Origin: an uncultured Peptostreptococcus sp.
GTDB lineage: Bacteria; Bacillota; Clostridia; Peptostreptococcales; Peptostreptococcaceae
Direction: 5' to 3'
NCBI GenBank assembly: GCA_900759325.1
Contig: CAAEUW010000040.1
Span: forward strand, 1-64,000
DNA: 64,000 nt
Under the pieces are notes generated by a model, which did no database searches, was not told the DNA's origin, and saw nothing but the letters and a program-made list of their open reading frames with translations. Position 1 is the first letter of the stretch, and each line of letters starts with the position of its first letter. Below, one piece after another: positions 27,612 to 36,921 of the stretch. Made by a program: the position numbers and the translations under genes.

Positions 27612-28619
27612 TTATTTAGTCATACTTCCAACTAAACCTAATGTTCTAACTAACTGAGAAGTATAAGACATTTCGTTGTCATACCATGCAACTGTCTTTA
27701 CTAACTGCTTGCCAGCTACATCCATTACCTTAGTAAGTGTAGCATCAAATAGTGAACCGTAGCTGATACCTACTATGTCACTTGATACTATTTCATCTTC
27801 AGTGTAACCAAATGATTCATTTGCAGCAGCCTTCATTGCAGCGTTGATTTCTTCAACTGTTGTATTCTTTTCAAGTACACAAACTAGTTCAGTTATTGAT
27901 CCAGTTGTTACTGGAACTCTCTGTGCAGCACCGTCAAGCTTACCAGCCAATTCAGGAATTACTAGGCCGATTGCCTTGGCAGCACCTGTTGTGTTAGGGA
28001 TAATATTAGCTGCAGCAGCCCTAGCTCTTCTTAGGTCACCCTTCTTGTGAGGACCATCTAGAGTATTCTGGTCATTTGTGTATGCGTGGATTGTAGTCAT
28101 TAGACCTTCAACTATACCAAACTTGTCGTTTAGAACCTTAGCCATTGGTGCTAGGCAGTTAGTTGTACAAGATGCACCTGAAACTACTGTTTCGCTTCCA
28201 TCTAGTATGTCTGAGTTTACATTGTATACTACTGTCTTAAGGTCACCTGTTGCTGGTGCAGATATTAGAACCTTCTTAGCACCTGCTACTATATGAGCTT
28301 CTGCCTTTTCTCTTGATGTGAATAGACCAGTACACTCTAGTACTATATCTACATCAAGGTCTCCCCAAGGAAGATTTTCAGGATTTCTTTCAGATATTAC
28401 CTTTATTTCATGTCCGTTTACTATGAAGGCACCTTCTTCAACAATAATTTCACCGTTGAATCTACCCTGAGATGAATCATACTTGAACAAGTGTGCTAGC
28501 ATGTTAGCATCTGTTAAGTCGTTAATAGCAACAACTTCAAACTTGTCAGTTTCTTCCATCATCTTTCTTAAAGCTAGTCTACCTATTCTACCAAAACCAT
28601 TAATTGCAACTTTTACCAT
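27612..28619 (-). CDS. gap: Glyceraldehyde-3-phosphate dehydrogenase
   Basis: NAD-dependent oxidation and phosphorylation of glyceraldehyde-3-phosphate. 335 residues. The NAD-binding [10 protein letters not shown] starts the protein and the active-site Cys lies in [12 protein letters not shown] (about residue 152), with HAYTNDQ just after and RAAAANIIP further on. Second gene after its regulator cggR, with 140 bases between them that hold a perfect hairpin. GGAGG precedes the ATG. Confidence 0.98.
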   Translation of the reverse strand: MVKVAINGFGRIGRLALRKMMEETDKFEVVAINDLTDANMLAHLFKYDSSQGRFNGEIIVEEGAFIVNGHEIKVISERNPENLPWGDLDVDIVLECTGLFTSREKAEAHIVAGAKKVLISAPATGDLKTVVYNVNSDILDGSETVVSGASCTTNCLAPMAKVLNDKFGIVEGLMTTIHAYTNDQNTLDGPHKKGDLRRARAAAANIIPNTTGAAKAIGLVIPELAGKLDGAAQRVPVTTGSITELVCVLEKNTTVEEINAAMKAAANESFGYTEDEIVSSDIVGISYGSLFDATLTKVMDVAGKQLVKTVAWYDNEMSYTSQLVRTLGLVGSMTK

Positions 28620-28683
28620 TTTGTTACCTCCAAAAATACTTTTTGTTTTTTATTTTACCTAATTCTACCAAATTTACATCGTC

Positions 28684-28700
28684 TAATTCTTTTAGAATTA
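28684..28700 (-). other. Hairpin between cggR and gap (possible processing site)
   Basis: Perfect 7-bp stem TAATTCT / AGAATTA with a 3-base loop and no T-tract, in the 140-base cggR-gap spacer. In Bacillus subtilis the cggR-gapA mRNA is cut between the genes near a stem-loop, giving a stable gap mRNA; this hairpin could play that part. Confidence 0.4.
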
Positions 28701-28718
28701 AGATTTTGTCATTTTTAC

Positions 28719-28757
28719 CATAATTTTGTTTTTACTTTTTGTTTTTACTTTTTGTCT
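28719..28757 (-). repeat. A-rich direct repeats (CAAAAAGTAAAAA)
   Basis: On the minus strand CAAAAAGTAAAAA occurs twice in tandem just past the cggR stop, and a very similar stretch recurs at about 30906-30930 upstream of the HAD gene. Low-complexity sequence; function unknown. Confidence 0.4.
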
Positions 28758-28759
28758 TG

Positions 28760-29785
28760 CTATCTCTGTTTGGACAGCCTACTTATCAATTCCTTAGCAC
28801 ATTCCTCATCTGTTATTAGGTTTAGATTTTTATTCATCTTGTACAAGGCTAGGAATGCATCTACCTTGTCTTTACCTGTAAATACCAGGCTGGCATCCTT
28901 GGAATTTTTGTACATATCGATATCTATACCCACCGTCTTTAGCTTCATAGCTATCTGGCCATCCTTATCGAAGTAGTAACCAAAGGCCTCTCCTACTGCT
29001 TTTTTTTCCTTTAGTAGGTCTACCTCTGCTTCAGACATTCCCCTTCTCAGGGCCATGACATCCGCCCTTCCTATACTGAAGAATATCTTGTCTGCCTTCT
29101 TTAGATCGTCCAGGGTACGCTTGATATCTGGTACCGACATCAGGGCCTCTCTGGCACTACCATCTAAGTTGTCTGGTATGTAGAGGAACTCGACCTGTGA
29201 ACCGAGTCTCTTTGCCATAGTTGCTGCTATACTATTGGCCTGCAGCTCAATTTCTGCACCAACACTTCCTCTTGTAGGCAGGATCTTGACTCCTTCGTAG
29301 TCTTGGTCAGTGTCTATATTCTCCGCCAGCTCCTTCATAGTAGATCCACCTGCTATAGCAATGATGTCATATTCATTAATTCTTTTTAAGAGATAATCAG
29401 CTGCTGCTTTAGCAACCGACTTGAGATTGTCATCTCCAGTTCTTTTGGCTATCACCACATCCTTTATTTCAAGCAATTCCCTCAACTTATCTTCCATATC
29501 ACTAATGCCCATTATATCGCCCATTACAGCCTCTAGATTTTCTAAGAGGTCCTGTCCCTGACTCGTAATGGTCATACCCGAGACATCTATGTTGATAAAT
29601 TTCTGGTCCTTTAAGAAGTCGATCTCCGTTCTAGTGGTTCTTTCACTTAGATTCAAGACCGAAGAAAGCATCCTCCTGCCAATCGGCTGACTGATATTTA
29701 TCTGCCTTAGTATGGCGTATCTCTTTTCCATCAAGTCAATAGCCTGAGGAATGATTTTCTTCTGAACTTCTATTAAATTTTTCAT
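28760..29785 (-). CDS. cggR: Central glycolytic genes regulator CggR
   Basis: SorC/DeoR-family repressor of the gap operon, relieved by fructose-1,6-bisphosphate in Bacillus. 341 residues: N-terminal winged helix (about 15-75, ISQPIGRRMLSSVLNLSERTTRTEIDFL) and a sugar-phosphate-binding domain (about 95-340, with IAIAGGSTMKELAEN and LPTRGSVGAE). The ATG at 29785 has GGAGGAAGG upstream; an extension to 29842 would run back through its own promoter-operator and is rejected. GGGAC repeats in the promoter fit CggR autoregulation. Confidence 0.95.
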   Translation of the reverse strand: MKNLIEVQKKIIPQAIDLMEKRYAILRQINISQPIGRRMLSSVLNLSERTTRTEIDFLKDQKFINIDVSGMTITSQGQDLLENLEAVMGDIMGISDMEDKLRELLEIKDVVIAKRTGDDNLKSVAKAAADYLLKRINEYDIIAIAGGSTMKELAENIDTDQDYEGVKILPTRGSVGAEIELQANSIAATMAKRLGSQVEFLYIPDNLDGSAREALMSVPDIKRTLDDLKKADKIFFSIGRADVMALRRGMSEAEVDLLKEKKAVGEAFGYYFDKDGQIAMKLKTVGIDIDMYKNSKDASLVFTGKDKVDAFLALYKMNKNLNLITDEECAKELISRLSKQR

Positions 29786-29815
29786 AAACCTTCCTCCAAT
29801 TATCCGGCTATTTGT

Positions 29816-29877
29816 GTCCCAGATGTATCTTATCCGTCCCACAATTTCATTATAAGCTAGTGGGACAAATTTTGCAA
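29816..29877 (-). promoter_or_regulatory. cggR promoter with CggR operator-like repeats
   Basis: TTGCAA (29872-29877) and TATAAT (29849-29854) are 17 bases apart on the minus strand. TTGTCCCA lies between the boxes (near 29861-29869), and two GGGAC copies (29836-29840 and 29816-29820) follow, 20 bases apart, two helical turns. Direct GGGAC repeats at that spacing resemble the Bacillus CggR operator. Confidence 0.75.
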
Positions 29878-29981
29878 GGCTTTTTTAAAAATATTTTTAA
29901 ATTATTTTTTATCTTTTTGACTCACCTTGTTAAATCCCACTTATTTCAATGTTTATTCAACTTCTTGAAAAAATAAAAAAC

Positions 29982-30002
29982 AGGGGACATTTTTGGTCCC
30001 CT
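29982..30002 (-). terminator. Intrinsic terminator after the HAD phosphatase gene
   Basis: AGGGGAC / GTCCCCT stem with a 7-base loop, followed on the minus strand by GTTTTTTATTTTTT. Confidence 0.9.
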
Positions 30003-30060
30003 ATTATAACTTATTAATTTTTTACAGGATCTTGGCCATAACTTGTCCCAGTCCTATTAT

Positions 30061-30846
30061 CTATATAAGACCAAAGTGCCTTAGGGCATATTCTATACCG
30101 TCATCATCTATGTCCTTGGTAACGAAGTCGGCTCTTTCCTTTACCGGTGGATTTGCATTTCCCATGGCAACACCTATACCTACATATTCTAGCATGGATA
30201 TGTCGTTGCCCCCGTCTCCAAAGGCCATACAATCATTTTTTGATATTCCTAGGTGATTTAGTAGGGCCTCTATACCCTTGTCCTTGCCACCGTCGGCTAT
30301 AACTATATCTGCAAATTCTGGACACCATCTCATAGCCTTACAATTTGGCATATGAGCCAAAAATTCATCCTCATCCTTTTCATCTATATAGGCCAGAAGC
30401 TGGTAGGTCTTATGGCTATATATCCTAGATAGGTCCTCTACATGTGTATCGTAGCCTGTTCCACCAATCTTCTCTCTAAAGGCTAATACCCTATCATTTA
30501 TAATATTTATATACATATGACCTTCTTCAACAAATTCACACGATATCTTATTTTCTTCTATATAAGGAATAAGTGGCTCTAGACTCTCCAATGGTATGGC
30601 AACATCTCTTAGGACCTGGCCCTCAAATATACAATACTGGCCATTTAACATTACATAACCATCAAATTTAAAGTCCAACATATCCTCTATAGAACCCAAC
30701 CAGGCTGGTGACCTACCAGTTGCCAAGAAGAGCTTAATCCCCTTCCTCCTCAATTCCTCTAGAGCTCTCCTAGCAGAATCAGGCACCCTGTGAGTCTTCA
30801 TACTCAGTAGTGTACCATCGATATCAAAAAAAATTGCCTTTACCAT
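30061..30846 (-). CDS. HAD-superfamily Cof-type phosphatase
   Basis: 261-residue sugar-phosphate or nucleotide phosphatase of the Cof subfamily. Motif I FFDIDGTLL at the N-terminus (nucleophile and acid Asp), motif II LFLATGRSP, the conserved Lys in ADGGKDKGIE and motif IV AFGDGGNDISML are all present, with the Cof cap domain between. The ATG at 30846 is 9-10 bases after AAAGGCGG; an ATG 9 bases earlier sits too close to that site. Single-gene unit with its own terminator. Substrate cannot be told from the sequence. Confidence 0.92.
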   Translation of the reverse strand: MVKAIFFDIDGTLLSMKTHRVPDSARRALEELRRKGIKLFLATGRSPAWLGSIEDMLDFKFDGYVMLNGQYCIFEGQVLRDVAIPLESLEPLIPYIEENKISCEFVEEGHMYINIINDRVLAFREKIGGTGYDTHVEDLSRIYSHKTYQLLAYIDEKDEDEFLAHMPNCKAMRWCPEFADIVIADGGKDKGIEALLNHLGISKNDCMAFGDGGNDISMLEYVGIGVAMGNANPPVKERADFVTKDIDDDGIEYALRHFGLI

Positions 30847-31090
30847 AATCTTCATACCGCCTTTACTATAACATTATATTTCTATCTTTTTACATCTACT
30901 TTCTTGTTTTTACTTTTTACTTTTTGTTTCTTTTCTTTACACTCTCTTATTTTTATTCCGCTATTAGATTTTCACCTCTATTCAAGCCTCTGGATAAGTT
31001 ACTTATTCAGCCTTTAGCTAAGTGTATTTATACATATATCTCACCCTATTGTAGCATATAAATTAACTTTTAAAAAATATTTTTAAAATT

Positions 31091-31143
31091 GTTGACTAAG
31101 CAACTAATATTTAGTAAAATATGTAATTGGTTGACTAAGCAAC
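31091..31143 (+). promoter_or_regulatory. marR-MATE promoter with duplicated operator
   Basis: GTTGACTAAGCAAC, an inverted repeat, occurs at 31091-31104 and again at 31130-31143. The first contains the -35 TTGACT (31092-31097), 17 bases from the -10 TAAAAT (31115-31120); the second covers the expected transcription start. A repressor here would shut off the promoter. The preceding part of the 30847-31220 gap is pyrimidine-rich with no gene. Confidence 0.8.
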
Positions 31144-31220
31144 TAATTCCACAATATATCTTTAGACCATTCAAATGATATATTGCTTAAAATACAAGAG
31201 ATAGTCAGGAGATAATAGCT

Positions 31221-31694
31221 ATGAAAAACAATCCAGGACGTATGATATCCATCCTCTACAGGAAGGGAAATATCTATAAAAACGACCACCTTAGACCTAT
31301 AAATGTAACTGCCTCTGAGCAGCCCTTTTTAAATGCCCTATATGCCAAGAACGGATGCTCGCAAGACGACCTATCCAGTGCCCTTAATATAGACAAGGCA
31401 TCTACGGCCAGGGTTATCCAATCTCTGCTTGTCAAGGGGCTAGTAGTCAAAACTAGCGACGAAAAAGATAGGAGGGTAAATAGGATCTACCTTACTGACA
31501 AGGCCATGGACATCAAGGAGAATCTTTTTTCAGTCCTACATAACTGGGAAAGTACCCTGACAGACGGCCTTACAGATGATGAAAAGGACCTCCTATATTC
31601 CTTCCTATTCAAGATGGTTGAGAATACGGAAAAATATTTTAATAAAAATAGCAAGGAAAAAATTAAGAAAGGAAAGGTGACTAACAATGACTGA
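31221..31694 (+). CDS. MarR-family transcriptional regulator
   Basis: 157 residues with a winged helix-turn-helix in the middle (about 38-95): CSQDDLSSALNIDKASTARVIQSLLVKGLV, then the wing KTSDEKDRRVNRIYLTDKA. Helices at both ends form the dimer. The gene overlaps the MATE transporter by 8 bases, so they are translated together, and two copies of a palindrome cover the promoter. This is the usual plan of a self-regulated efflux operon in which a drug or phenolic ligand releases repression. Confidence 0.93.
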   Translation: MKNNPGRMISILYRKGNIYKNDHLRPINVTASEQPFLNALYAKNGCSQDDLSSALNIDKASTARVIQSLLVKGLVVKTSDEKDRRVNRIYLTDKAMDIKENLFSVLHNWESTLTDGLTDDEKDLLYSFLFKMVENTEKYFNKNSKEKIKKGKVTNND

Positions 31695-33057
31695 TAAAAA
31701 TCAGACACTAGATAATAACATTCTCGGATATGAGAGCATTCTAAAATTATTATATAAGTTCTCTCTACCTGCCATTATTGGTATGCTCGTCAGTGCCATG
31801 TACAACGTGGTAGACAGGATCTTTATCGGTAATAGCCCTGACCTAGGAGCCAATGGTCTGGCAGCCCTTACCATATGCTTCCCAGCCATGATCATCATGA
31901 TGTCAACTGGTATCCTCTTTGGTCAAGGTGGTGCCACCCTATTTTCAATAAACTTAGGTAAGAAAAACTATGAAAAGTCTGATAGAGTCTTGGGTAATGC
32001 AACTGCCCTATTAATTATATTCGGTCTACTGATTACAATCTTTGGCCAGGTCTTTCTTAATAAGCTCCTAATTTGGTTTGGAGCTAGTCCAGCTATACTG
32101 CCACATGCCAAGGAATATATGAGGATTATCCTGATAGGTACAGTATTTCAGGTAGTCAGCATGGGTATGAATAACTTTCTAAGAGCTGATGGTAAGCCTA
32201 AGATGTCCATGATTACCATGCTGGTTGGTGCTGGCCTAAATGTAATACTTGACCCAATCTTTATCTACGCCTTTAGGATGGGTATGAGTGGGGCAGCCAT
32301 TGCAACTATAATATCCCAATTTGTGTCGATGGTTTGGAGTATCCACCACTTCCTAAAAAGAGATGCCCTACACAGGATCCAGCTTAGGTACATGAGGCTA
32401 GATAGGGACTTGGCACTTGAAATCACAAGCTTGGGTATGCCAGGCTTTTTGATCCAGCTATTTAGTAGTATCCTAAACTTGATTCTGAACAATGCCCTTG
32501 TCATCTATGGCGGCGACATAGCAGTGTCTGGTATGGGTATAGTCACAAGTATAGCAACCCTATTAGTCCTACCAGTCATAGGCCTAAACCAGGGTCTCCA
32601 GCCTATTGTTAGCTTTAACTATGGTGCCAAAAACTATGAAAGAGTCAACAAGGCTGCTAGACTAGCCATTATTATTGCCACTTGCATGACCAGCTTTGGC
32701 TTTATCCTGATTAGGACCATACCAGTCTTGATGGTATCAATGTTTAACCAGGACAAGGACCTTGTAGAATTCACTGTGCATGCTCTTCAGACCTGGCTGA
32801 TGATCCTTCCTTTCCTGGGCTTCCAGATTATAGGATCAAACTTCTTCCAGGCTATAGGACGACCAAAGAGAGCCATGTTCTTAACTCTACTTAGACAGGT
32901 CCTGATACTTATACCGTCCATACTAATCCTTTCTAGGTTATTTGGTCTAAATGGTATCCTATATGCAGCCCCAATTGCCGACCTGGCTGCTACTATAGTT
33001 ACCGGAATCCTATTTTTCACCTTTACAAATAGGATGGTAAATCAGGCAAAAAAATAG
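31687..33057 (+). CDS. MATE-family multidrug efflux transporter
   Basis: 456 residues, about 12 membrane helices in two similar halves, with MATE patterns such as PAIIGMLVSAMYNVVDRIFIG, the NNFLRADGKPKMSM loop and the second-half PVIGLNQGLQPIVSFNYGAKNYERV. Na+- or H+-driven export of toxic cations or metabolites; substrate unknown. Overlaps the upstream marR and ends at a strong terminator, forming a two-gene operon that runs against the strand of its neighbours. Confidence 0.95.
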   Translation: MTDKNQTLDNNILGYESILKLLYKFSLPAIIGMLVSAMYNVVDRIFIGNSPDLGANGLAALTICFPAMIIMMSTGILFGQGGATLFSINLGKKNYEKSDRVLGNATALLIIFGLLITIFGQVFLNKLLIWFGASPAILPHAKEYMRIILIGTVFQVVSMGMNNFLRADGKPKMSMITMLVGAGLNVILDPIFIYAFRMGMSGAAIATIISQFVSMVWSIHHFLKRDALHRIQLRYMRLDRDLALEITSLGMPGFLIQLFSSILNLILNNALVIYGGDIAVSGMGIVTSIATLLVLPVIGLNQGLQPIVSFNYGAKNYERVNKAARLAIIIATCMTSFGFILIRTIPVLMVSMFNQDKDLVEFTVHALQTWLMILPFLGFQIIGSNFFQAIGRPKRAMFLTLLRQVLILIPSILILSRLFGLNGILYAAPIADLAATIVTGILFFTFTNRMVNQAKK

Positions 33058-33072
33058 TCTTAAGCTATATCC

Positions 33073-33103
33073 CCCTCCTAGTTATCCTCTAGGAGGGTTT
33101 TTT
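33073..33103 (+). terminator. Intrinsic terminator of the marR-MATE operon
   Basis: Perfect 9-bp stem CCCTCCTAG / CTAGGAGGG (7-base loop) followed by six T on the plus strand. Confidence 0.93.
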
Positions 33104-33153
33104 ATTAGCTCAAGACTATATCATCCACAAAAAGTGTCATCTCATTGTCTTAT

Positions 33154-35523
33154 TTATTTTTCGCCACCATTGTTGGCAGACCTCTTGAAGCTGACTATAG
33201 CCTTAAATAGGTCTCCATCCAAGTCAATATTAAGGTCTCCACCCTGGACCTGGGCATAGCTCTTTGCTATAGATAGTCCTAGGCCTGAGCCCTCCGTATT
33301 CCTGGACTTGTCTCCTCGCCTGAACCTCTCAGTAATCTCTTCCCTGTCATAGTCTATTTCACTAGCAGAAATATTTTTAAAGGCCAGGGACACTACTTCA
33401 GGGTCCTCCTCTAGCTCTATATATACTCTAGAACCCTCAAGTGCATACTTCACCATATTAACTAGAAGATTTTCGAATATCCTGTAGGTCTTTTCACCAT
33501 CTAAGTAAAGCATAATCTTTTTTTCTGGCAGCCTGGTCCTCAAAACTAGCTTGCTTTCATTAAACCTGTCCTCTACCTCCCAGATACACTGCTTGATTAA
33601 CTCGACTACATCTATATAGTTGATATCCAGGGTAATACTGCCTGACTGGGCCTTTGATATTTCAAACATATCCTCTATAAGGACCTTTAACCTCTCAGAC
33701 TTTCTGGATATGGTCTCTACATATTCTCTTGACCTTTCTGATAGGTCCTCCTCGTTCTTTAGTAGGTCTGAATAGGATATTATAGAGGTCAAAGGTGTCT
33801 TGAGGTCGTGTGAAACGTTCGAAATCAGTTCACTCTTTAGCTTCTGACTCTTTATTTCATCCTCTACACTCTTCTTGTAGGCCTCCTGTATACTTACAAG
33901 CTGTCTCTTGAGTTCTTCGTATATACCTACATTTTGACTCATAATATCTATATCAAGATTACCATTGGCTATATTCTCCGTTAGGCTAAATAGGCTATTG
34001 TAGTCATCTTCACTCTCTCTTATCTCCCTGACTACCACCTTTTCAAATATGATAACCACCAGGTAGTAGACTGCTATGATAGCAAGCCAGATCAGGTAGC
34101 TGTCCACAAATCCACTAAGGATTAAGAATACAGACCCAATGCTGATAATTACTATACCTAGTATGCAGAGCCTGTTGTACCTCCTGCTAAAGTCTACATT
34201 CATAAACCTCCTTATACCAGAGCTAATAGATCTGTAAATAAGTATGAATAGACTTATGATAAGACTCTTCTTGGCTAAGTACTTTCTGATTCCTGTTGCC
34301 AGTACCATCCTGACCCAGACCGCAAATATAAATGTTATCAGAAATACAAGGAACCAGTAGGCTATATTTATACCATTTACCACTTGCTTGGATAACCAAA
34401 TAGGTACGTTATTGGCCATGACCTCCTTGAGGATATTTCCATTTATGGTCTCTCTGACTATCTTTACTGGTACGTCATTCCTCAATAGGGAATAATCCAG
34501 CTCAATAATAATTCCTACCAATATTTCAAAAGGCAACTTGAAGATATTCTTCATACCATAAAATCCTGTCAAGAGCTCCTTAGGCAGGATAAGGGTAATT
34601 ATGAAGATTGATACAATTAAAAAGCTGGCTATCTTATCTATCATAGTGAACTTACTTCTCTCTAGCTTGTTTACATACTTGCTAATGGTATCACTGCTAG
34701 TATAGAAATTATTATTTAGGACCCTTGGAATTGCGTAGATATAGACCCTATTCTTTATTTGGTTAGTACTATAGCCAAAAAAGTTACTCGGAAGATTTCC
34801 ATCAAAGCTGTATTCCACCTTCATCTTCCTCTCTGACTCATGCTCCAACATAAAGTCATTTATTTTTTGCCTGTTGAATCCACTTGTATATATTAGCTTG
34901 TACCTGCCATCTTTGTCGTATTCTAAGATGATGCAATTTCTGAAGTTTTTATTTATATTCTTATCTGAAGACCTATAGGCCTCTACTATACTTGCATAAT
35001 TCTCGTCACTTGACTTGGCTTCCATATACTTCTTGATATTGTTCACCGACTCCTTAAAGTCATAGTTAGAAAAGGCATAGCCAGTCTCTGTATTTATGCA
35101 GGAAAACTTTATATTCCCTTCCGACCCCTTGATCATAGGTCCCAGGTCCGTATTTGCTACCTGGTTGAACTCATTTTTAACAGAGTTTGCATCTAGGGTA
35201 CCTGAATAGTACTCTATGTTGGCACTCTTAATTATCGAGTTTATGGTATCCTCACTCAAAAAAATATCTGCAGGTGACAGTTCCTTGTTCTTTTCAGCCT
35301 GATAGCTCTTATAGTAGAGATAATAGTTAGAATTGAAGATATCGGATGCATACTCCTCTGTCTCAAAGGGATCGTTCTTTATTTCGGATATCTTTGTCTC
35401 TACATAGTGGTACCTTCTAATCATGTTGAAGGCCAAGATCAACATGAAAAGTATAACCCCAAGGGTAAATATATGCTTTTTTTGAATTTCGTTAATCTTA
35501 AATCTTGTCAATTTTGTATCCAA
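33154..35523 (-). CDS. Membrane sensor histidine kinase
   Basis: 789-residue kinase. One membrane helix (about 17-34), an extracellular sensor of about 260 residues (40-295), then several more helices (about 298-315, 385-408, 419-431, 453-494), an unusually large membrane part. A HAMP-like segment (about 500-550) leads to the HisKA motif with His572 (NVSHDLKTPLTS) and an ATPase domain with N-box Asn685/689 and the G-box GSGLGLSIAKS (745-755). Pairs with the response regulator, whose end it overlaps. The start is uncertain: TTG at 35523 or TTG at 35511, neither with an ideal ribosome site. The signal sensed is unknown; large-membrane kinases like this often respond to envelope stress. Confidence 0.88.
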   Translation of the reverse strand: MDTKLTRFKINEIQKKHIFTLGVILFMLILAFNMIRRYHYVETKISEIKNDPFETEEYASDIFNSNYYLYYKSYQAEKNKELSPADIFLSEDTINSIIKSANIEYYSGTLDANSVKNEFNQVANTDLGPMIKGSEGNIKFSCINTETGYAFSNYDFKESVNNIKKYMEAKSSDENYASIVEAYRSSDKNINKNFRNCIILEYDKDGRYKLIYTSGFNRQKINDFMLEHESERKMKVEYSFDGNLPSNFFGYSTNQIKNRVYIYAIPRVLNNNFYTSSDTISKYVNKLERSKFTMIDKIASFLIVSIFIITLILPKELLTGFYGMKNIFKLPFEILVGIIIELDYSLLRNDVPVKIVRETINGNILKEVMANNVPIWLSKQVVNGINIAYWFLVFLITFIFAVWVRMVLATGIRKYLAKKSLIISLFILIYRSISSGIRRFMNVDFSRRYNRLCILGIVIISIGSVFLILSGFVDSYLIWLAIIAVYYLVVIIFEKVVVREIRESEDDYNSLFSLTENIANGNLDIDIMSQNVGIYEELKRQLVSIQEAYKKSVEDEIKSQKLKSELISNVSHDLKTPLTSIISYSDLLKNEEDLSERSREYVETISRKSERLKVLIEDMFEISKAQSGSITLDINYIDVVELIKQCIWEVEDRFNESKLVLRTRLPEKKIMLYLDGEKTYRIFENLLVNMVKYALEGSRVYIELEEDPEVVSLAFKNISASEIDYDREEITERFRRGDKSRNTEGSGLGLSIAKSYAQVQGGDLNIDLDGDLFKAIVSFKRSANNGGEK

Positions 35524-36211
35524 CTCCCCATACTACCTTCAAATACTTAGGTTTTTTAGAGTCAAGCTCTATCTTCTCCCTAATATTTCTTATATGAACC
35601 ATTACAGTATCGGTATTAATAGCATTTTCATTCCATACCTTCTCATAAATTTCCTCTGAAGAAAAGACCCTGCCTGGATTTTTCATAAGAAGGTTTAGTA
35701 TCTTAAATTCGATCGGTGTAATCTTGACAGGCTTGTCATCTACACTCACTGTCCTCTTATTCTCATTAAGCTCTAGGCCACCTATAATATAAAGGCCTTC
35801 ATCTTCCTTTTCACCAGCATCATCGTCACTGATATTCATATACTTGGTATATCTTCTTAGCTGGGAATTGACCCTGGCCAAAAGCTCAAGCGGCTTAAAG
35901 GGCTTGTTCACATAGTCGTCTGCTCCTATATTTAGGCCCATTATTTGGTCTACCTCTTCAGACTTGGCAGATAGGATAATTACTGGGAAGTTGTGCTTTT
36001 CCCTCAGCTTCATTATCATAGTTGCCCCGTCCATTTTAGGCATCATCATATCTATAATAGCCAGGTGGATATCTTCCTTGTCTACTATTTTCATACCCTC
36101 TAGGCCATTGTTTGCCTTAAAAACCTTATAACCCTGGTTTAATAGGTATATTTCGACGACATCGGCTATCTCCTTTTCGTCATCTACAACTAATATATTA
36201 TATGATTTCAT
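35498..36211 (-). CDS. OmpR-family response regulator
   Basis: 237 residues. Receiver domain with the acidic pair in VVDDEKE, the phosphorylated Asp in IIDMMMPKMDG (about residue 54) and the conserved Lys in LSAKSEE; C-terminal winged-helix DNA-binding domain (PIEFKILNLLMKNPGRVFSSEEIYEKVW, VMVHIRNIREKIE). The ATG at 36211 follows AGAGG; an in-frame GTG two codons earlier is inside the ribosome site. It lies 26 bases after thiN and overlaps its partner kinase, so it may be co-transcribed with the housekeeping block. Confidence 0.95.
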   Translation of the reverse strand: MKSYNILVVDDEKEIADVVEIYLLNQGYKVFKANNGLEGMKIVDKEDIHLAIIDMMMPKMDGATMIMKLREKHNFPVIILSAKSEEVDQIMGLNIGADDYVNKPFKPLELLARVNSQLRRYTKYMNISDDDAGEKEDEGLYIIGGLELNENKRTVSVDDKPVKITPIEFKILNLLMKNPGRVFSSEEIYEKVWNENAINTDTVMVHIRNIREKIELDSKKPKYLKVVWGVGYKIDKI

Positions 36212-36237
36212 AGGCACCTCTTTTCCATATAATTTTA

Positions 36238-36921
36238 TTACTTATTTTTGATATTTTTTATAACCAGTATACAGCCGTCCCTTACATTTATGTAGGCATC
36301 TTCAGCCAACATCACATTGGAAATACCCCTTGTTACCGAGTATTTAAGGTCTAGCTCCTCAACGCTGTATTCCATATTGGCAAGGGTAATTCCTCTGGCA
36401 TCACCCTTTACAGGTATGATAGATACAATATCTCCTATACTACCCTTCAAGTTCATTTCTTCATTTCTTAGGATGTATATTTCTTCCCTTTCAGATATGA
36501 TCCTAGGATACATACCCCTATCCAATATATAGTATAGGAGCTGAATATTAGCTAGCTCGTGGTCAATACGTCCCCCAAGGGCTGCATATATATCTATGCC
36601 CAGAAGACCCTCCTCCTCGACCATCCATACTGCCAGTTCAGCATCTGTCTCATCCTTCTTAGTAGGAAATTTCTTAAAGACAACATCTGAGGCCTCATAG
36701 TAGCTTCTGATATCATCGTCAATTGAGTCCAGGTCGCCCAATATATAGTTGGGCATTATTCCCAGCCTGTATAGGTGGTTTGCACCACCATCTACAGCTA
36801 TTATTAATTCATATGTATTGTAATCCATGACCTCTCTAATATAGTCATAGTCTTCCAGCTGGCCATTTAGGACCAGGCAGGCAGTCTTGCCATGAATTAT
36901 ATCGCTTATCAGTGTTCCCAT
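36238..36921 (-). CDS. thiN: Thiamine pyrophosphokinase
   Basis: Transfers pyrophosphate from ATP to thiamine, making the cofactor ThDP. 227 residues with AVDGGANHLYRLG, LGDLDSID and the metal/ATP-binding KDETDAELA; the C-terminal thiamine-binding beta part ends with TRGISNVMLAED. The ATG directly follows the rpe stop (TAA then ATG). Standard neighbour of rpe and rsgA in Firmicutes. Confidence 0.96.
   Translation of the reverse strand: MGTLISDIIHGKTACLVLNGQLEDYDYIREVMDYNTYELIIAVDGGANHLYRLGIMPNYILGDLDSIDDDIRSYYEASDVVFKKFPTKKDETDAELAVWMVEEEGLLGIDIYAALGGRIDHELANIQLLYYILDRGMYPRIISEREEIYILRNEEMNLKGSIGDIVSIIPVKGDARGITLANMEYSVEELDLKYSVTRGISNVMLAEDAYINVRDGCILVIKNIKNK

Noticed and set aside
29786..29842. 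Longer N-terminus for CggR
   Set aside because: Runs back through the GGGAC operator region to just downstream of the -10 box; the internal ATG has GGAGGAAGG and fits the family.
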